NCBI GenBank assembly: GCA_023634235.1
Contig: JAMKCF010000021.1
Coordinates: 9,373,764-9,437,763 of the forward strand
Direction: 5' to 3'
Origin: Pisaster brevispinus
Taxonomy: Eukaryota > Echinodermata > Asteroidea > Forcipulatida > Asteriidae
Length of the DNA stretch: 64,000 nt
Position 1 is the first letter of the stretch; each line of letters opens with the position of its first letter. The notes beneath the pieces were generated by a model that worked only from the letters and a program-made list of their open reading frames with translations, had not been told where the DNA came from and searched no databases. Made by a program: the position numbers and the translations under genes. Of this stretch, positions 1 through 12,900 are shown piece by piece.

Positions 1-540
1 AAAGCTTAGCAGATGCTTTGATCAATGGAACAGAGCGGACCAAGACATATATTAATTTGGTCTTGATACTTGCGAAGACTCACACGGATGGTACACCAGA
101 CTATGGATGATGCGGTTCGAGAAATCACACAGCCCACCTGTGTGACCAAAGCTTCCTAGACACAAAGGGCACAAAGGTCTACGAAAGGAAATTACAAACT
201 CTGGCAATATTTGTATAAAACAAAGTAAAAAAGAACACAACTCGAATAGTTGTCTGCTGGTATCTTTACCCAAAAGCACATGAACGTTTGCCTATAATAT
301 TAAGAAGAAGTATCACTTTTCTTGACACTCCAACATCTATACAAAACAATGGTACACTTGCCTGCTTGGTTCGTCACTGATGCAGGTTGAACGGGTATGG
401 GGGACGGGGTGTAGTGAAACCCCCAAAAGACACCCCAAGAGTGATTCGAATCTGCACCACATTCTGCCACAAATGCCCCAATGTCTTATTAATTTTTCAA
501 ATAAGTGGAAGGGGTCCAGTGGAAGGGGGTAACCCGTATC

Positions 541-730
541 ATATTATAGCCTGATATGTAGGTCACATTGACCTAAATAGGGTCCTTGGGCTCAGGTCCA
601 AATAAATCCAGACTGGGAGGTTTTACAGAGAGCACATGTAGTAATATCGATGCGAGAGTTACAACATAAAATGTGACAACATTGCCGGAAAATAATCCCA
701 TTGGAGTAATAGGATTTACAGTTCCTAAGA
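541..730. repeat. Decayed dispersed repeat, copy 1
   Basis: It shares TATGTAGGTCA...ATTGACC, a later ACATTG-GGAAA and a CCATTGGAGTAAT-like segment with 2008-2180, in the same order. GCTCAGGTCCAAATA at 590-604 recurs near 34988, so parts of the family occur elsewhere. The class is unknown and no terminal inverted repeat is clear. Confidence 0.4.
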
Positions 731-1778
731 ATTCTAGAGAACTGATAAATCCACAAAACGTCTAGTGTCTGTTCGGTGATTGTTTCATTCTAAGAATCAG
801 TCTCATCGGCGCGACAACTGACAAAATGTACAAGTTGCAAACCACACCGCGCAGTAATTTAGTTACACGCAGACTTTTGTCGCATTCAGGAAGGCACGTC
901 ATTTTGTAATTGCATCTTAACTGCGCGCCAAATCTCCAGGGCGCGATTAATGCCGCATTCACGGCAATAAAAAGGCGCCAAAATATCCACCGCTCGTCGT
1001 CAGGATGGGACGTGTTGGTTTGTGACGAGCAAGGGTTCAAGTTGAGAAATACATGATACCATGATGAGACGATGAGACACTCCAACGTCTTGGAATTTTA
1101 CAGTTTTCTCATGAATTACGAATGAGGCGGAAGATCAGCTGTTTTTGCAGAAAGGCATGAGCAATATACATATACAGCAATTAAGATGTAGGTTAAACAA
1201 TTAAAGAGTCATTGTACATCTTCACGGTCTGACTTTTTAACCAACAGCAGCATGTATCAAAGGCTACAAATCGAAAGGCTTAATTGTTATAAACTTGACA
1301 CCGAAATACAATTTTCCAGGCAATAATCCCTCTGAAGGACGGTCTGTGCGAGGAAGAATTTAGACAAACGCGCAGTTCCTTCTAATGTTTTGCAAAACAG
1401 GAAGAAAAAAAACACGTAACGTTCTTGCACTCAAACCCCTTGACAGACATAAATCTTATTACATGAGACTTTATGACATTTTCACAGGTTGGTTTTATTG
1501 TGTGTTTATTAAAAACTAAATGTTGGGCTTAGTCAATAGATGAATGTAGCGGTAGGCCTACTTCGCCAAAAGCTTATGATGGAGGAAAGTTGTTTTTTAA
1601 AGCTATCAATCGGTAAAAGGTATAAGTTGAAAAAGGTAAAAGTTTGCAACAGTACCGATCAACATAAGCAATACAAGGTGGTGCGGCACCATCTGCTGTC
1701 ATATGCCAGAATCGCCGGTGCAAACCCCTTCTCTTAACAATGAGTGTACTGGGGTTCTATTCTAACGTGCGTTTCACA

Positions 1779-1932
1779 GAACACGGGACCCACGGCTTTC
1801 GTCCCATCATCAGGAGGAATATAAATGTCTAACTTAAGAACACAAGTGCCATGAGCGGGACCCCAACGCTACACACGTCACAACACCAGAACTTAAGTCC
1901 GGTGTACTAGCTCACTCGGCCATGAACCAGCC
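1779..1932 (-). repeat. tRNA-derived SINE copy, degenerate
   Basis: Read on the minus strand it begins CATGGCCGAGTGAGC, which resembles the A-box region of Ser/Leu-type tRNAs. It then has a decayed B-box region and GGCACTTGTGTTCTTAAG, and ends in GGGACGAAAGCCGTGGGTCC. This order matches a SINE-like family I know as common in echinoderm and other marine invertebrate DNA. The B box is damaged, so it is probably inactive. Confidence 0.6.
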
Positions 1933-2007
1933 AAACTGAGGCTGGAATGACAATCTACATTGTGGCCCTTTACATAGGGGAACAAGACAAGTATAGTTGC
2001 AGCATTA

Positions 2008-2180
2008 TTATGTAGGTCAATATTGACCACAGTCCATTCAAAGGGAGGTTTTGTTTTGGTAATTACTCCAAAAAATTAAAGAACACAAAAACTTACTTGG
2101 TATGGGGCACTGGAGAGCTGTTGCTATTGTAAAACATTGTTGGAAACCACATCCGTTGAAGTAATGTAGTTTTAAAGAAA
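2008..2180. repeat. Decayed dispersed repeat, copy 2
   Basis: It aligns loosely with 541-730: TATGTAGGTCAATATTGACC at the start, then AAAACATTGTTGGAAACC and GTTGAAGTAATGTAGTTTTA. Divergence is high, so both copies are old. Confidence 0.4.
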
Positions 2181-4342
2181 GAGGTACTTTTTCATCCCAA
2201 AATTTGAATCTGAGAAAGTCTTTGGGCATGAAGCTTTACTCAGGCAACTGGAAGCACATAAGTCTACGCAGCAAGGGTATTTTCTTGCAAATTCGTTGAC
2301 CAACTGCAGAGCCAAATTGTACAGGATTGTTAATGTATGCATATATTTGGATGCATCAAGTGAGGATACTGGTCTTGACAAGTTACCAAACGTGTATCCT
2401 GCCTTTAAGGTCGCCATCTCTCATCCAGTCGGGTCTTTTAGCTACAAGTTGTACGGGTGGGTAGAGGTCATGAGACGCTGTCAACGCGTACTGACTCACT
2501 TGTCGCAAATCTTCACCACCAAATCAGGCATGTCATCAGCGTGGCTTCCTTCCACTCCGGGTTTATCATTTTGCCCCAGAAAACATCGATCAAAACACGC
2601 ACACAATTTGAAGTGGAAGTCTCTTCCCCCCTTTTTTTCTTTCTCTCTTTCTCTCTCCTCTAAAAACATCATTTTTATAAATACCAGGTTCTGCAAAAGG
2701 GGCATATCGCCACAGAATTGGACCAGATGCTGAATTTGCCACATGTTTCCTGAAAAGGAACATTCATTTGCTTTTAGACACACAAGTTTCACACACCCAA
2801 ACAGGCTCATATATATAGTATTGTGCCATCGCCTTCGTGTTGTCCACGCACAGTTTTGGGGCATGAAACCTTGAGGTCTTCAATGGGCCACTCCAGAGGC
2901 GTACATACACTTTGCCAGTTTTTCGGCTGCAGTATTTTGAGACACAAATGTTGACATCATGATTTGACTTTCTGATTAGACTTTTTTCATGGACTTTTGG
3001 TTGCGAACGCTGAGAGCGGCGGGATGTGCCAGAACCCTGGTCTAGCAACAGAAAAACTAACATCAAGTGTCAATTTGTTTGAATGTGGGGCTACGTATCA
3101 CGAAATGCAATTAGCGGAGGCGTCTGCTTTTGGGCGCCCGGAGTTGGTAGTTGTTCCGCTTTGATGAAACCATGCAAGAACCGTATTTAGAATCATGGAT
3201 GACTTACTGAAATAACCACCAGCTTCCGAAAATACATTCACTATCTTCCTTTCAAAGTTCCAGGGTGATAAACTTGGCTTACAACAATCGCACTTTCCTA
3301 CATGGTAATTAAACACACCCTAGGGGCGCTCGTACACTTCAGGATTGATGCTTCATACTAATAAGTTGTGACGGGAAGGTAAGACCCGATTTATCCCTCT
3401 TCATAAATATACAGTATCAGTCAGAAAATAATCATTCAACGGGTAAGATGGGTCATCACTGACTATGTTATCAAGATGGGGAGAGGGGGGACTCCTCGCA
3501 GGATATTAGAGGCACCAAAGTATAATACCCATGGGGTGTTTGATCACCGAGACAGGATGGGTAACTCATGGCTCGATTGTTAGTGGAATCACAAGCAAGC
3601 CCAGCGACTTGATACACATATTGCGAATAGCATCCTCTTGTCTAGCCAGTGGGGGCTGACGTCAAACCTCATGCAGGCACACGCCGTCAGGTACCGGGTG
3701 CTTGGCTTATTGATTCTTCAACTTTGACCCACGACAGGTTGTTACGTTCACAGGCATGAGTCCATGCGCGTCTGTCACACCGTTGATCAGCGAATGCCGC
3801 GCGCTCGTACAGATTATTTGACCAATACAATCTGTTAAAATGCACACCCGATCACCTCATTTCATACACATGGAGAGGGAGCTTGGTCTGTATGTTGTCT
3901 AGCCAGCAATGGGGAAGGGGTCGAACCTGTTCTATCATCGCAATGATTTATAGAGTCTTTTATATTTCTGAACGTAACGATATCGTGCTCTCTCGGCAAG
4001 GCTGTGTACGCGAAACCCAAACCCGCGTGCTAAAAGATTGTTATGATGACGTCGGAAATGACTACTGCAGTGAAACTAATCTTATAAGGGACTCTATCTT
4101 CCAAAAAATACATGCGCACAGACATTAAACAATACACAAAAATTAAGATAAAAGTATAAACATGGACGACTTTTAAAATCAGATTTAAATAATTAACGAT
4201 CATAGGGTGCGGGTGTAAACAATTAAAACGTATTGGGAGTAGTTCTGTTGCTACCATAACAAGAAATCCAAAAATACTTCCATCAAAATAACGAAAAGGG
4301 TTGAAACTGTAGCCATTTGATATTTGTGAACAGCCTCTCATA

Positions 4343-4712
4343 GGGCCCAAAGTCATAGTGCTGCTTAAGCACTGAATATTGCTTATAGTATTAACAATTT
4401 TCTGCTCAGGAAAAATGAGCAGGATATCAGTCACAGATGTTGCATGTGAAAAGGTACTTTGGTCGGTAATCGTATTCCGGTAAGCACATTTTTTTTTATA
4501 TCTACTGTTTGTGCTTAAACGGCTCTCTTTCGTGCTAACTATAGCAGAAAATGTGCTAAAGCGTAAGCGTATTTCACAGGTTAGCAAGAAAATTAGGCAG
4601 CCATCTTGCGCGTTCACCATGGATTACGTCATTCATTTTCGTACAGTAAGCACCGGAAGGTTAGCATGCCTTTTCGTGTGCTTACGGTTAGCAGTGCTAT
4701 GAAATTGGGCAC
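4343..4712. mobile_element. Inverted-repeat (MITE-like) element with GGGCCCAATTTCAT-type ends
   Basis: The left end reads GGGCCCAAAGTCATAGTGCT and continues GCTTAAGCAC. The right end, reverse complemented, reads GTGCCCAATTTCATAGCACT then GCT. These are clear terminal inverted repeats around about 370 bp with no transposase. The inside carries GTGCTTAAAC and GTGCTAA motifs typical of the family. Related copies lie at 56370-56496, 56499-56700 and 63550-63690. It was probably mobilised by a transposase from another locus. Confidence 0.7.
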
Positions 4713-6945
4713 TGGTCTTAATAAGACAACTAAATTATACGGCAATAACGAAAGGATAATGGTTCATTTACCGCGTCTGGCATTTAACAAAAAGGATGAG
4801 CCTAATGATTGTTTCCCATTCAAATCCAAACCACGACTTGTCCAGTCAACCGACAGGTCACCGTGTGGTGCTCGGAACAACGGCCACTTTCTGACGGCAA
4901 GTTTGAATGTCTCACACCTACCTTTATTACATGTGGGAGATCAATATCAACAGACTGACACTTATCACACTGCTCTGTGATTACTCACACCAGCGTCTAC
5001 CTGTATACACACAAACGAATAAAAATACAAGAAATATAAATAATAATCCCAAACCATCTTTGTGGAAATTGTGGTGGGCCTAAAACATTTTAGAAAAAAA
5101 AATGCACAACATGTAGGCCTAAATAGAAACACAAGTGTTGTCCAGCAATTATTATGAAATCAAGTGGTTGAAACAAAGCCGTGAAAGAGAAGTATCAGAA
5201 TGAACGATGTCATCGTGTGACAATTAGTAAAATATACCGTGATTTATCATTATTTAGTTTTCAGTAGAGTAAATTCAATCAACATTTTAGAGTACGTCAA
5301 CAAACTAACCTGAGAAGATTTTATCAAATTAGGCCACATTTTCCAGACAGAAAAACAAAGAAAACACTTTGTTTAATCTCAATGGGATTTGGGCAGTCAC
5401 ATACACTTTTCAGGAAGACTAGTGCATTATCAAGAGGAAAAATCAGCAAACATTTATTTTTTATTTTTTTTAATTTTTTTTATGGGGGGGGGGGGTCACC
5501 CGTCGATGTAATTCAGTGGATTGCCACCGCAATGACCCTTACCCTGTTTTTGTCTCATAATTTTAGATCGAATAAACAACAGTCAAATGCCGACCGGTCA
5601 AATCCGTGATGTTTCCTCTGTTATAATTTCCACGGCCCCCAAAGCGAGACCTGTTGCCCGACTTGAACCCCCTTCGTACCCGGCTCAAGCCGTGATGATG
5701 GCGTCTCCATCGGCGACCCGGTTGCTTGTGGCACGGTGGGGTGTGGACATCACGGTAATTTGCCATTTGAGAGAAACGGCCAATCAGTTTGACAGCTCTG
5801 GTTAAAGAGAGAAGCCATGAAGCGTCAACATTGCATAAAAAACAGGGTTGAATAAAGCCAGTTATGTCTTTTATTTTGGGGTTGCTGTACCTGCACTTTG
5901 AGTAAACATTGGCTCCTTTGTATGTAGTAGAGCATGTTAATGGATCTCGGTGAAGAAATGCATAGCTTCAACAAAAAATTATGCCCGGCCCGTGTACTTG
6001 CAGCAGAGTTTGAGTAAGGCATGTCTTCTTTAACATATTTTGCAGTAACAAATCCCCACGTTTGTTCAATAAAAAAAATTCCCCTTTGTACATTTTGAAT
6101 CAAAGACGAATAATAACCATAATGATAGCCAATTATTGTGTGTATACGACGTTAAATAGTTTGGAAGTACTCAATAATAACTCAGTTAAAAGGCTGGCCC
6201 CCACCGCTCACTTTTGTAACCCGCTCCCTCCCAACGGGTCAATCATAACGGATTTCTGACCTTCGCTAATTCTTGAGGGAGCTATCAAAAACTGCCCATC
6301 CAAGGGCAACAATTACTTGGTAACAAAAACAAAAACCTCAACAAAATCTCCCAGTAGTGAAGTGAGGTGCGCCGCTCTCGGCTCCGCAATCAATTGGGCT
6401 TGCGGTTGTTGGCGCTGTCAGGAAAGGAGGTGACTTGCAGCGACACGTGCATTGTTAGCGTTGCCGCTATAGTCTGACAAGGTCAACCTCAGCGCGTTCC
6501 CTTGCTCTTTATTTTAAAGGTAGGGGACTAGATTTGTGAGCATCCAACCATTCCTCCTGTTATAATGATGACAGTCTAAACACTCGTTCGTGTGCAGCTT
6601 AGCCCTTTATAAAAAAAAGGGCTGTGAAGTCGAGGACATCGTGCCAGACAAATTTCGCTGCATTAACTCAATCTCTGGATGGGATTATTGTATTAAATTA
6701 GAGGCCTAAACGAACTGTGTGATCCAGGGATACTAGTACTACTAGTAGAAAGCACCATGCAGTTGGTCCTTCGATGGCTGATCTTCTACGTTTCGCTTGG
6801 CAGTATGCCCTCTGAAGAAATGAAGAGGCGAACAAAAACATTGATAAGAATGAAAAACATTAATGTTCACATATTTACACCTAACTTGGTATGAAGACGG
6901 TCGTGGTGAAAAACTTCCCTTGATGTAGTTTGCCTGAACTGATTT

Positions 6946-7175
6946 TAGTTTTTGAGAAATGGGTAAAACAATTAGGCCTAGCTTTCGAAATCCGATGTTT
7001 GAATACAGGTGAAAAAGTGATGGGGTTTTTCACTATTTTCTTGTGACACCAATGACCGACTGAGCTCAACCTTTCACACGTTTGTTATTTCATGTAGGAT
7101 ATTGGGTCACACAAAGTGCGCATAGTTGGTCTTCGACAATTACCAAGCTTTGGTCACGTGCTTTAAGGTCTAGGC
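6946..7175. repeat. Dispersed repeat with a TTTGTTATTTCATGT block, copy 1
   Basis: It shares GAGAAAT, TGAGCT..CTTTCACA and exactly TTTGTTATTTCATGT (7081-7095), then GGGTCAC, with 48613-48850 in the same order. The family resembles a repeat I associate with sea-star DNA. No coding capacity is seen. Confidence 0.55.
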
Positions 7176-8219
7176 CCCCATGTCTCTATAGAAAAGATCG
7201 AGTGGATGTGTATTTGCTGTTCTTTTGTGTGGCTGTTTTGTTTGTTATTTTGTTTTTTCCTACTTCTTTCAGAGTCTATTTAAAATTTGAGTTCAAAGTA
7301 AGATGTGCCTCACCATAACTTGCTGTTGGGTACCAGGGGCCATAAGGGGGAACGTTTTTCTCCAGCTATATCCCTGAAACGACCTTGTGTAAATTGATTG
7401 TCTAATTATGCCACTCAACGGGAAGCTCGTGGGGGCATAGAGTGGCCGACACAGAACTATAGTGCAAGATTATTTATTACTATTCAATGTTATTATGAAA
7501 TTTACATGCAGTGTGATTCAACCTTTATTTCCATTAAGAAAAGAATAATGCCGAAAAAAGACAAGACACCGCCCCCTGGATTTACCCACTTCACCTTAGA
7601 CAGACATTCCTTTATACATATTTCTCAGGACCCCGTTGCGAACCGCATGTATTTCTATTATCTGAATTACTCTCGCCGCGAGACATGTGTTTAAAACGTC
7701 TGCTCCGGTGATAGGCAAAGTGTGAAAAGCCGAGGGACAGTGAATATCCTCGGCTTGTATTCTTCTCCGAACCCGAATGGATGTCTATTACCCGTCAATT
7801 GGACCGCGTTAACGGTGGGTCATTGGCTGCCGATACGGCATGACACCATGTGACACCGTTAGAACTTTCGTGTGGCTGGCTCACTACCACCGAGATTGAA
7901 TGATGGAGCACAAGTCCTGCTTATATGAGTACTCGTTAAAGTGACGTGGCGTGCTATGTAATAGAAGTTCTGCTCACACGTGCATGCATTTTCATATTCC
8001 ATAATTCTTGTGCTTGCTTCATATACAGCGTTATTCGATGCACGTTGGCATTCCAAACACTAGCCTTGCAATGCGGTGTGTCGATTGTATTAACATAAAA
8101 GGCTGTGATTGGTATGTTTCGCGCATGTGCCTTTCAGCTAGACGCGCTGATCTGTGCAAAAGTTGAACTACTTGATCGAGGCTGGTGATATTATATTTAG
8201 TCAGGACCGCCCCCAAACA

Positions 8220-8946
8220 CTTTCAGCCATACGGGTGATCTTAGAATATCGAAAGTGATTAGTAGCAAATGAGACATACCTAATCACGGGCTTCGGATTA
8301 GTGTGACGTTCATCTCACCCGCGTGGACAACTCGCAGGAATTTCAGTAACGTGTGCGACTCTCAGTATACTCTCTGACGAACGACCAAGCGTACTTCAGT
8401 CGGTGGCTGACAAACCAATATTGCGGCGGCCGTTGTGTCTCTCTGTGTGTATGGACCGTTTACAGGAAGTTATAAAGAGAGAGAACCTGATCGTGTTCGC
8501 GCGTGTGATTCGAAGCTTCCCTGATCGTTGGCCCCCATATCACTGGAGTTGATTGAGAGCGCGGCAGGTTGGATTTGTACAACTCGAGAGAAAGACAAAT
8601 AAGAGCTTTTGAAAAGGAAAGGTGGTGCGTTGGCAATCCCAATGTGTTCCTAGTCTACCCTGATTGTCCGTGCATGAAAGCGTTGTCGACTCAAGAGTGT
8701 TCCGCTAGTTTGCTTTACATGTAGTTCACGTCAATTGGAACCCACACCTTTTGATCTGCACCCTTTTGAACGTCTTTATAATATTGAAACATATCTTGAA
8801 AGTGGTGGATGTAATCACTATCTATAATAAACGGGAAGTTTATACCGTTAATAAACGTGCTAACCAGGCCGTGTTTTCGGTCCTTAGCCATTTAGCTGTC
8901 GTTGTATTTTAATACGTGACTGGAGAAATACTTAATAGACCGAAAA
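8220..8946 (+). promoter_or_regulatory. Immediate 5' flank / probable 5'UTR and promoter region of netrin
   Basis: This is the only place upstream of exon 1 where a promoter or 5'UTR is expected. AT-rich TATA-like strings occur near 8774 (TTTATAATA) and 8823 (TATAATAAA), and CpG-containing stretches lie near 8425 and 8495. None is decisive. A 5' non-coding exon further upstream cannot be excluded, because no transcription start can be read from sequence alone. Confidence 0.3.
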
Positions 8947-9967
8947 ATGCATTTCGTCGTTGAATTCCGGTGTTTGATGGCAGTGGTTTTATTGAACGGG
9001 GCAAGTTTCACCAGATCGGCTGGTCAGAATGTGAACATGTTTTCAGCTCAACAGAATCAGCCGGACCCATGTTACAGTGAACCCGGTGGTCAGCCAAGGC
9101 GCTGCGTTCCTGATTTCGTCAACGCCGCTTTCGGCGTTCCGGTAGAAGCGTCCAGCACGTGTGGGATCCCGCCGAGTCGATTCTGTGCCCTGTCCAGTGG
9201 TGACGAGGGCGAACGCCAGAGAAATTGTTTCGTTTGCGATGCCAGCCAGCCGAAGAGGAAACATCCTCCAGAGTATCTCACTGATTTACACAACCCCAAC
9301 AACCTGACATGTTGGCAGTCCGAACCCTTCACCTCAAACCCCCATAATGTCACCCTGCACCTCGCTCTGGAGAAGATGTACGAGCTTACCTACATCTCGC
9401 TGGAGTTCTGCTCAATACGTCCGGATTCCATGTCCATCTTCAAGTCGCAGGATTACGGCAAGACGTGGCAGCCGTACCACTACTACTCCGGCCAGTGCCG
9501 GAAGATCTACGGCAAGAACAAGAACGCTCTCATCACCAAGCAGAACGAGCAGGAGGCGCTCTGCAGCGATATACAGAGCACCGACCTGCTGACCGGCGGG
9601 TCGAGGGTCGCGTTCAGTACGCTGGAAGGTCGCCCGTCTGCCTTCGATTTCGACAACAGCCCCGTGCTGCAGGACTGGGTGACGGCCACGGACATCAAGG
9701 TGACTTTCAACCGGCTACCGTCTCTCGGTGACGAGGAATTAGACGACACGATCCGAGAGAGCTACTATTACGCAGTATCTGATTTCTCAGTCGGCGGACG
9801 GTGTAAGTGTAACGGGCACGCGTCGAGGTGCATCAAGGACCGTGACGGTCGCCCTATCTGCGACTGTAAACACAACACTGCGGGAGCAGAGTGCGAAATG
9901 TGTAAACCTTTCCACTACGACAGACCGTGGCAGAGAGCAACTACCAAAGAAGCCAATGAATGTGTCC
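8947..9967 (+). CDS. Netrin (netrin-1/UNC-6 type), coding exon 1: signal peptide, laminin N-terminal domain, LE1
   Basis: Secreted axon-guidance cue and laminin relative that would signal through DCC/neogenin and UNC5 receptors. Seen: 340 codons plus one base. Residues 1 to about 26 form a hydrophobic secretory leader ([11 protein letters not shown] core). The laminin N-terminal (VI) domain runs from about residue 39 ([22 protein letters not shown]) to 285. LE1 spans residues 286-340 with all eight cysteines ([10 protein letters not shown] start). Two N-glycosylation sites, N119-L-T and N134-V-T, sit where vertebrate netrins carry them. Start choice: an in-frame TGA at 8917-8919 precedes the first ATG, which has A at -3; a second Met at codon 11 is possible but would shorten the leader. 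The exon ends TGT GTC C before the donor GTAAGT at 9968, so the intron is phase 1. Codons in the middle of the exon are strongly G/C-ending, unlike the AT-rich flanks. The family call is very secure; the exact paralogue name is not. Confidence 0.96.
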
Positions 9968-12900
9968 GTAAGTATACATAACTCACTGTCATCTTTATAG
10001 CCAATAATCGCACATCAACCCAAAATCAAAGTATTTGCACCTCGTGGTTATGGATTACCCTTTAAACCCAAATGGCAATATTTCATAGGAGTGTGCCACA
10101 TGCAAACATAAAACCACAGTGTTTACAGAAAAAAACGAAGGCGTGTTTCCAATCCAACTTTATAGTGTGACAACTTCCAGTTTATACATTTATAGTCAAA
10201 ACATCACCCTTTGGAAATCCAACAATCTCGTTAATAGTTTACAAATGGGTCACACGGGACGGAATTTTCCTAACAAAACTGCCCCGCTTTAAAAGCCTCA
10301 AAGAAACGTCATCCGTGTAGGTCGATGCAACCGACAAGTCTCAGATGAATGCTTGCAAAATTAAAACAGACATTCACCACAATGATTTTATTAAACGCTC
10401 CGGTTCAAGGGTTCAAAAACTCCTAGATTTTTCATGGCCAATAAAGATAATTATGCGTCGCAGGCCCAACTAAGTAAAAACACTCATTGATAGACTTTGT
10501 GATTTTTTTAAAGAGCCCTAGTAATTTATTTATATAAAGTAGTTCATCGGTAAAAAAAAAAAGAAGTCACTAGATCCACTTCTCAATTGTCAAAGTTTGT
10601 GTATTTAGCTGCGTGAAATCAAAGCTTGTTTTCGAAGTGTTAAACACTGTTACCGGTACTCAAAGACAATGAATTATTATTTTAAAAAGAACAGACGTAA
10701 AAAGATTAAAGATTTGATGCTAAGGCATGCCTGTTTAGAGCGCCAGGGCGAAATTCCAGGGAGAAAAAAAAATGAAAGTCTTAGTCTTGCACCCTGACGA
10801 ATGGCTTGTCTTATGAGTGCCCAGACCGCATTTCTTGTTGTCCTTCTCAGGACACGCGTTAACTCGCGTAATGCCAACCATATGTTCCCGCGAAGCGCGC
10901 TCTAATTAGATTGTCATAAAACGCTACAATGTTGTCTGATCCGTTACACCATGCGGTGTACACTGCTTATAGCAATGTCCTGTCTCCATTTCCCCCCAGC
11001 ATTCATCAGACGTTGGTCAACTTGAGCCTCGTTGCTTGGACATTACAGGTGCACGGCTGACCACAGCCTTTTGAAACCATGTTTTACAATTCCATCTAAA
11101 CGTCTACCATGGCAGTCCACAGCTCACTGTTTAGGCTCTTGCTTTTGGGTCATTCCTTTTACAAGTGAACGCGCATCGTTCCTTTTTTAATCAATCCTCC
11201 ACAGACGTCATAATCAGTGTGTAAGAGTTCAACTGATTCTAAGCTAGACATAAAACAATCCCATGTATACCTCGAAGACAAATCCCTACTCTCTGCGCAC
11301 AGGAGACTTTGCGAGTCTAGACTAGATACGTGTGTCAGCTTCCTATTGTGACAGACCCCAAGATCAATCTATAAATGCGTCTTACGGGATGCGTTGTGAT
11401 TGCATTGGATCATGGTGGCCAGTAGATAATGGGGCAAGGGGAACTGATGGTCATCAATTTTTCTTTAAGATAAACTCAACCTCATTCGACCTATGCAACA
11501 AAGTAAATCTTCCCCATACCAATGTACTTCAAACCTGTGGGATAATTGGCTCGCATTTTAATCTTTCCCAATCACAAAGAATGTCATCGTATGAGGTGTT
11601 TCCACCCACCACCTAATTTTCGTTTTGATGGATGAAAATAACGATAATGGTGGACAAATCTCTGAGAAAAATAACTTGCGTCTGACCTTTTTGTGCTTGA
11701 GTTAAACGGAAACCAAGACCATCAGAGACTTGGCGAGTCTAGACGAGATCAGCCTGCAAACAAAATCGGGGTTGATTCATAACAACACTATGCGCTCAGG
11801 GCTGGTGTGTATAGGAAGGGTCTGTGTATGAACGTTTGTGGTAGTCGAGCTCTTTAGCAAAGAAGAAACGTCCAATGTAGCAGTCATTATTGTTACAGCC
11901 ATTTCACTCAGGAAATTGGGTGCACTTCAATATTGCTCCAAGACACTCTGAGTGATCGGGGAAAAAGGATTCAGTAATGAAGCAGGCAGCAGAAAGTGCC
12001 CTCCAACGACAAGGGTATCAGAATTCACTTCTAGGACTGGAGACGTGGGAACTCGAGAGGGGTTTCTTGTCACCGAAGAAAAAAAAAGTTACTTTAATTA
12101 CTTTACTGGATTGAAGAAGAAAAAAGGAGGCTGAATAAGAAAACATGGATTAGCGCTGTTAATCCTACCTGCGGTCAGATTTTATCTGACTGTATTTTGT
12201 TCACAGTATTTGAACAGCCAAACTTTGATCGCGATCGCAATTGACAAGCCCCCCAACTCGGCATTTCACAAGAACCACGAATAATGCATGGTTCAGTGAA
12301 GATTTGGTTTTTTTTACGGTTATGAATTATTTAAAGCCTGCCAGGCAAACCCCCGTTCAAGAATAATAGGTGGGCCTTTGACAGTGGCTAGTGTGTAAGA
12401 TATCGCAACATTTCATGTCAAAATATGTTTTTTACATAAATAAATAAAATTGTGTCAAATTGGTAATGCATTTGGACGGCACATGATTATGGTGTACCTA
12501 TAAATGGGATGACGGGTGTAGCACTCTTTGTAGTTGGTAGAGAAAGAGCAAACGGGTTCAAATTTGACACATTATTCACTCATATTAGCTAGGTTAAGAA
12601 AGTGAACAATTGCAAAGGCTTCGATAAATGATTTGTGTGGATGAGTTTCAATGAGACCAAAGTGGCGTCAGACAGCGGCACTCAGAGCAGTCGAAGAAAA
12701 TGTATGGTTATTCGAATCGAAACAAGATTCTTGAATCTAAAGTTGCATTTGCTAATGATATTATTAAAGGGTACCGTGCCGTGCCAATCCTTCTAAAAAA
12801 CTTTTCATTTTGAGATGTCTTTTTCCAACCTGTGTACAGCAGACAGAGGGTTCGTGACAGAATATTGGCTCAAACTCACTTCTAACTAATTAATTGCGGC

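Larger units (their letters stand above)
1..8946. other. 5' flanking region without a supported gene
   Basis: No reading frame here looks conserved or carries exon-like splice borders that I trust; the longest frames are short and run through repeats. The stretch holds a tRNA-derived SINE copy (1779-1932), two related decayed repeats (541-730 and 2008-2180), an inverted-repeat element (4343-4712) and one copy of a dispersed repeat (6946-7175). It also has T- and G-runs near 5457-5496. The rest is unremarkable AT-rich DNA. Confidence 0.6.

Noticed and set aside
1779..1830. CTGATGATGGGACGAAA on the minus strand, like a hammerhead core
   Set aside because: Stem II would be too short and the stretch matches the GGGACG.AAAGCCGTGGG part of a tRNA-derived SINE, so the likeness is chance.
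4030..4620. 196-codon minus-strand frame
   Set aside because: It runs into the inverted-repeat element at 4343-4712 and shows no domain or splice-compatible ends; best read as chance.
9043..9749. Several frames on both strands inside exon 1
   Set aside because: Shadows of the netrin exon, whose own frame is conserved.
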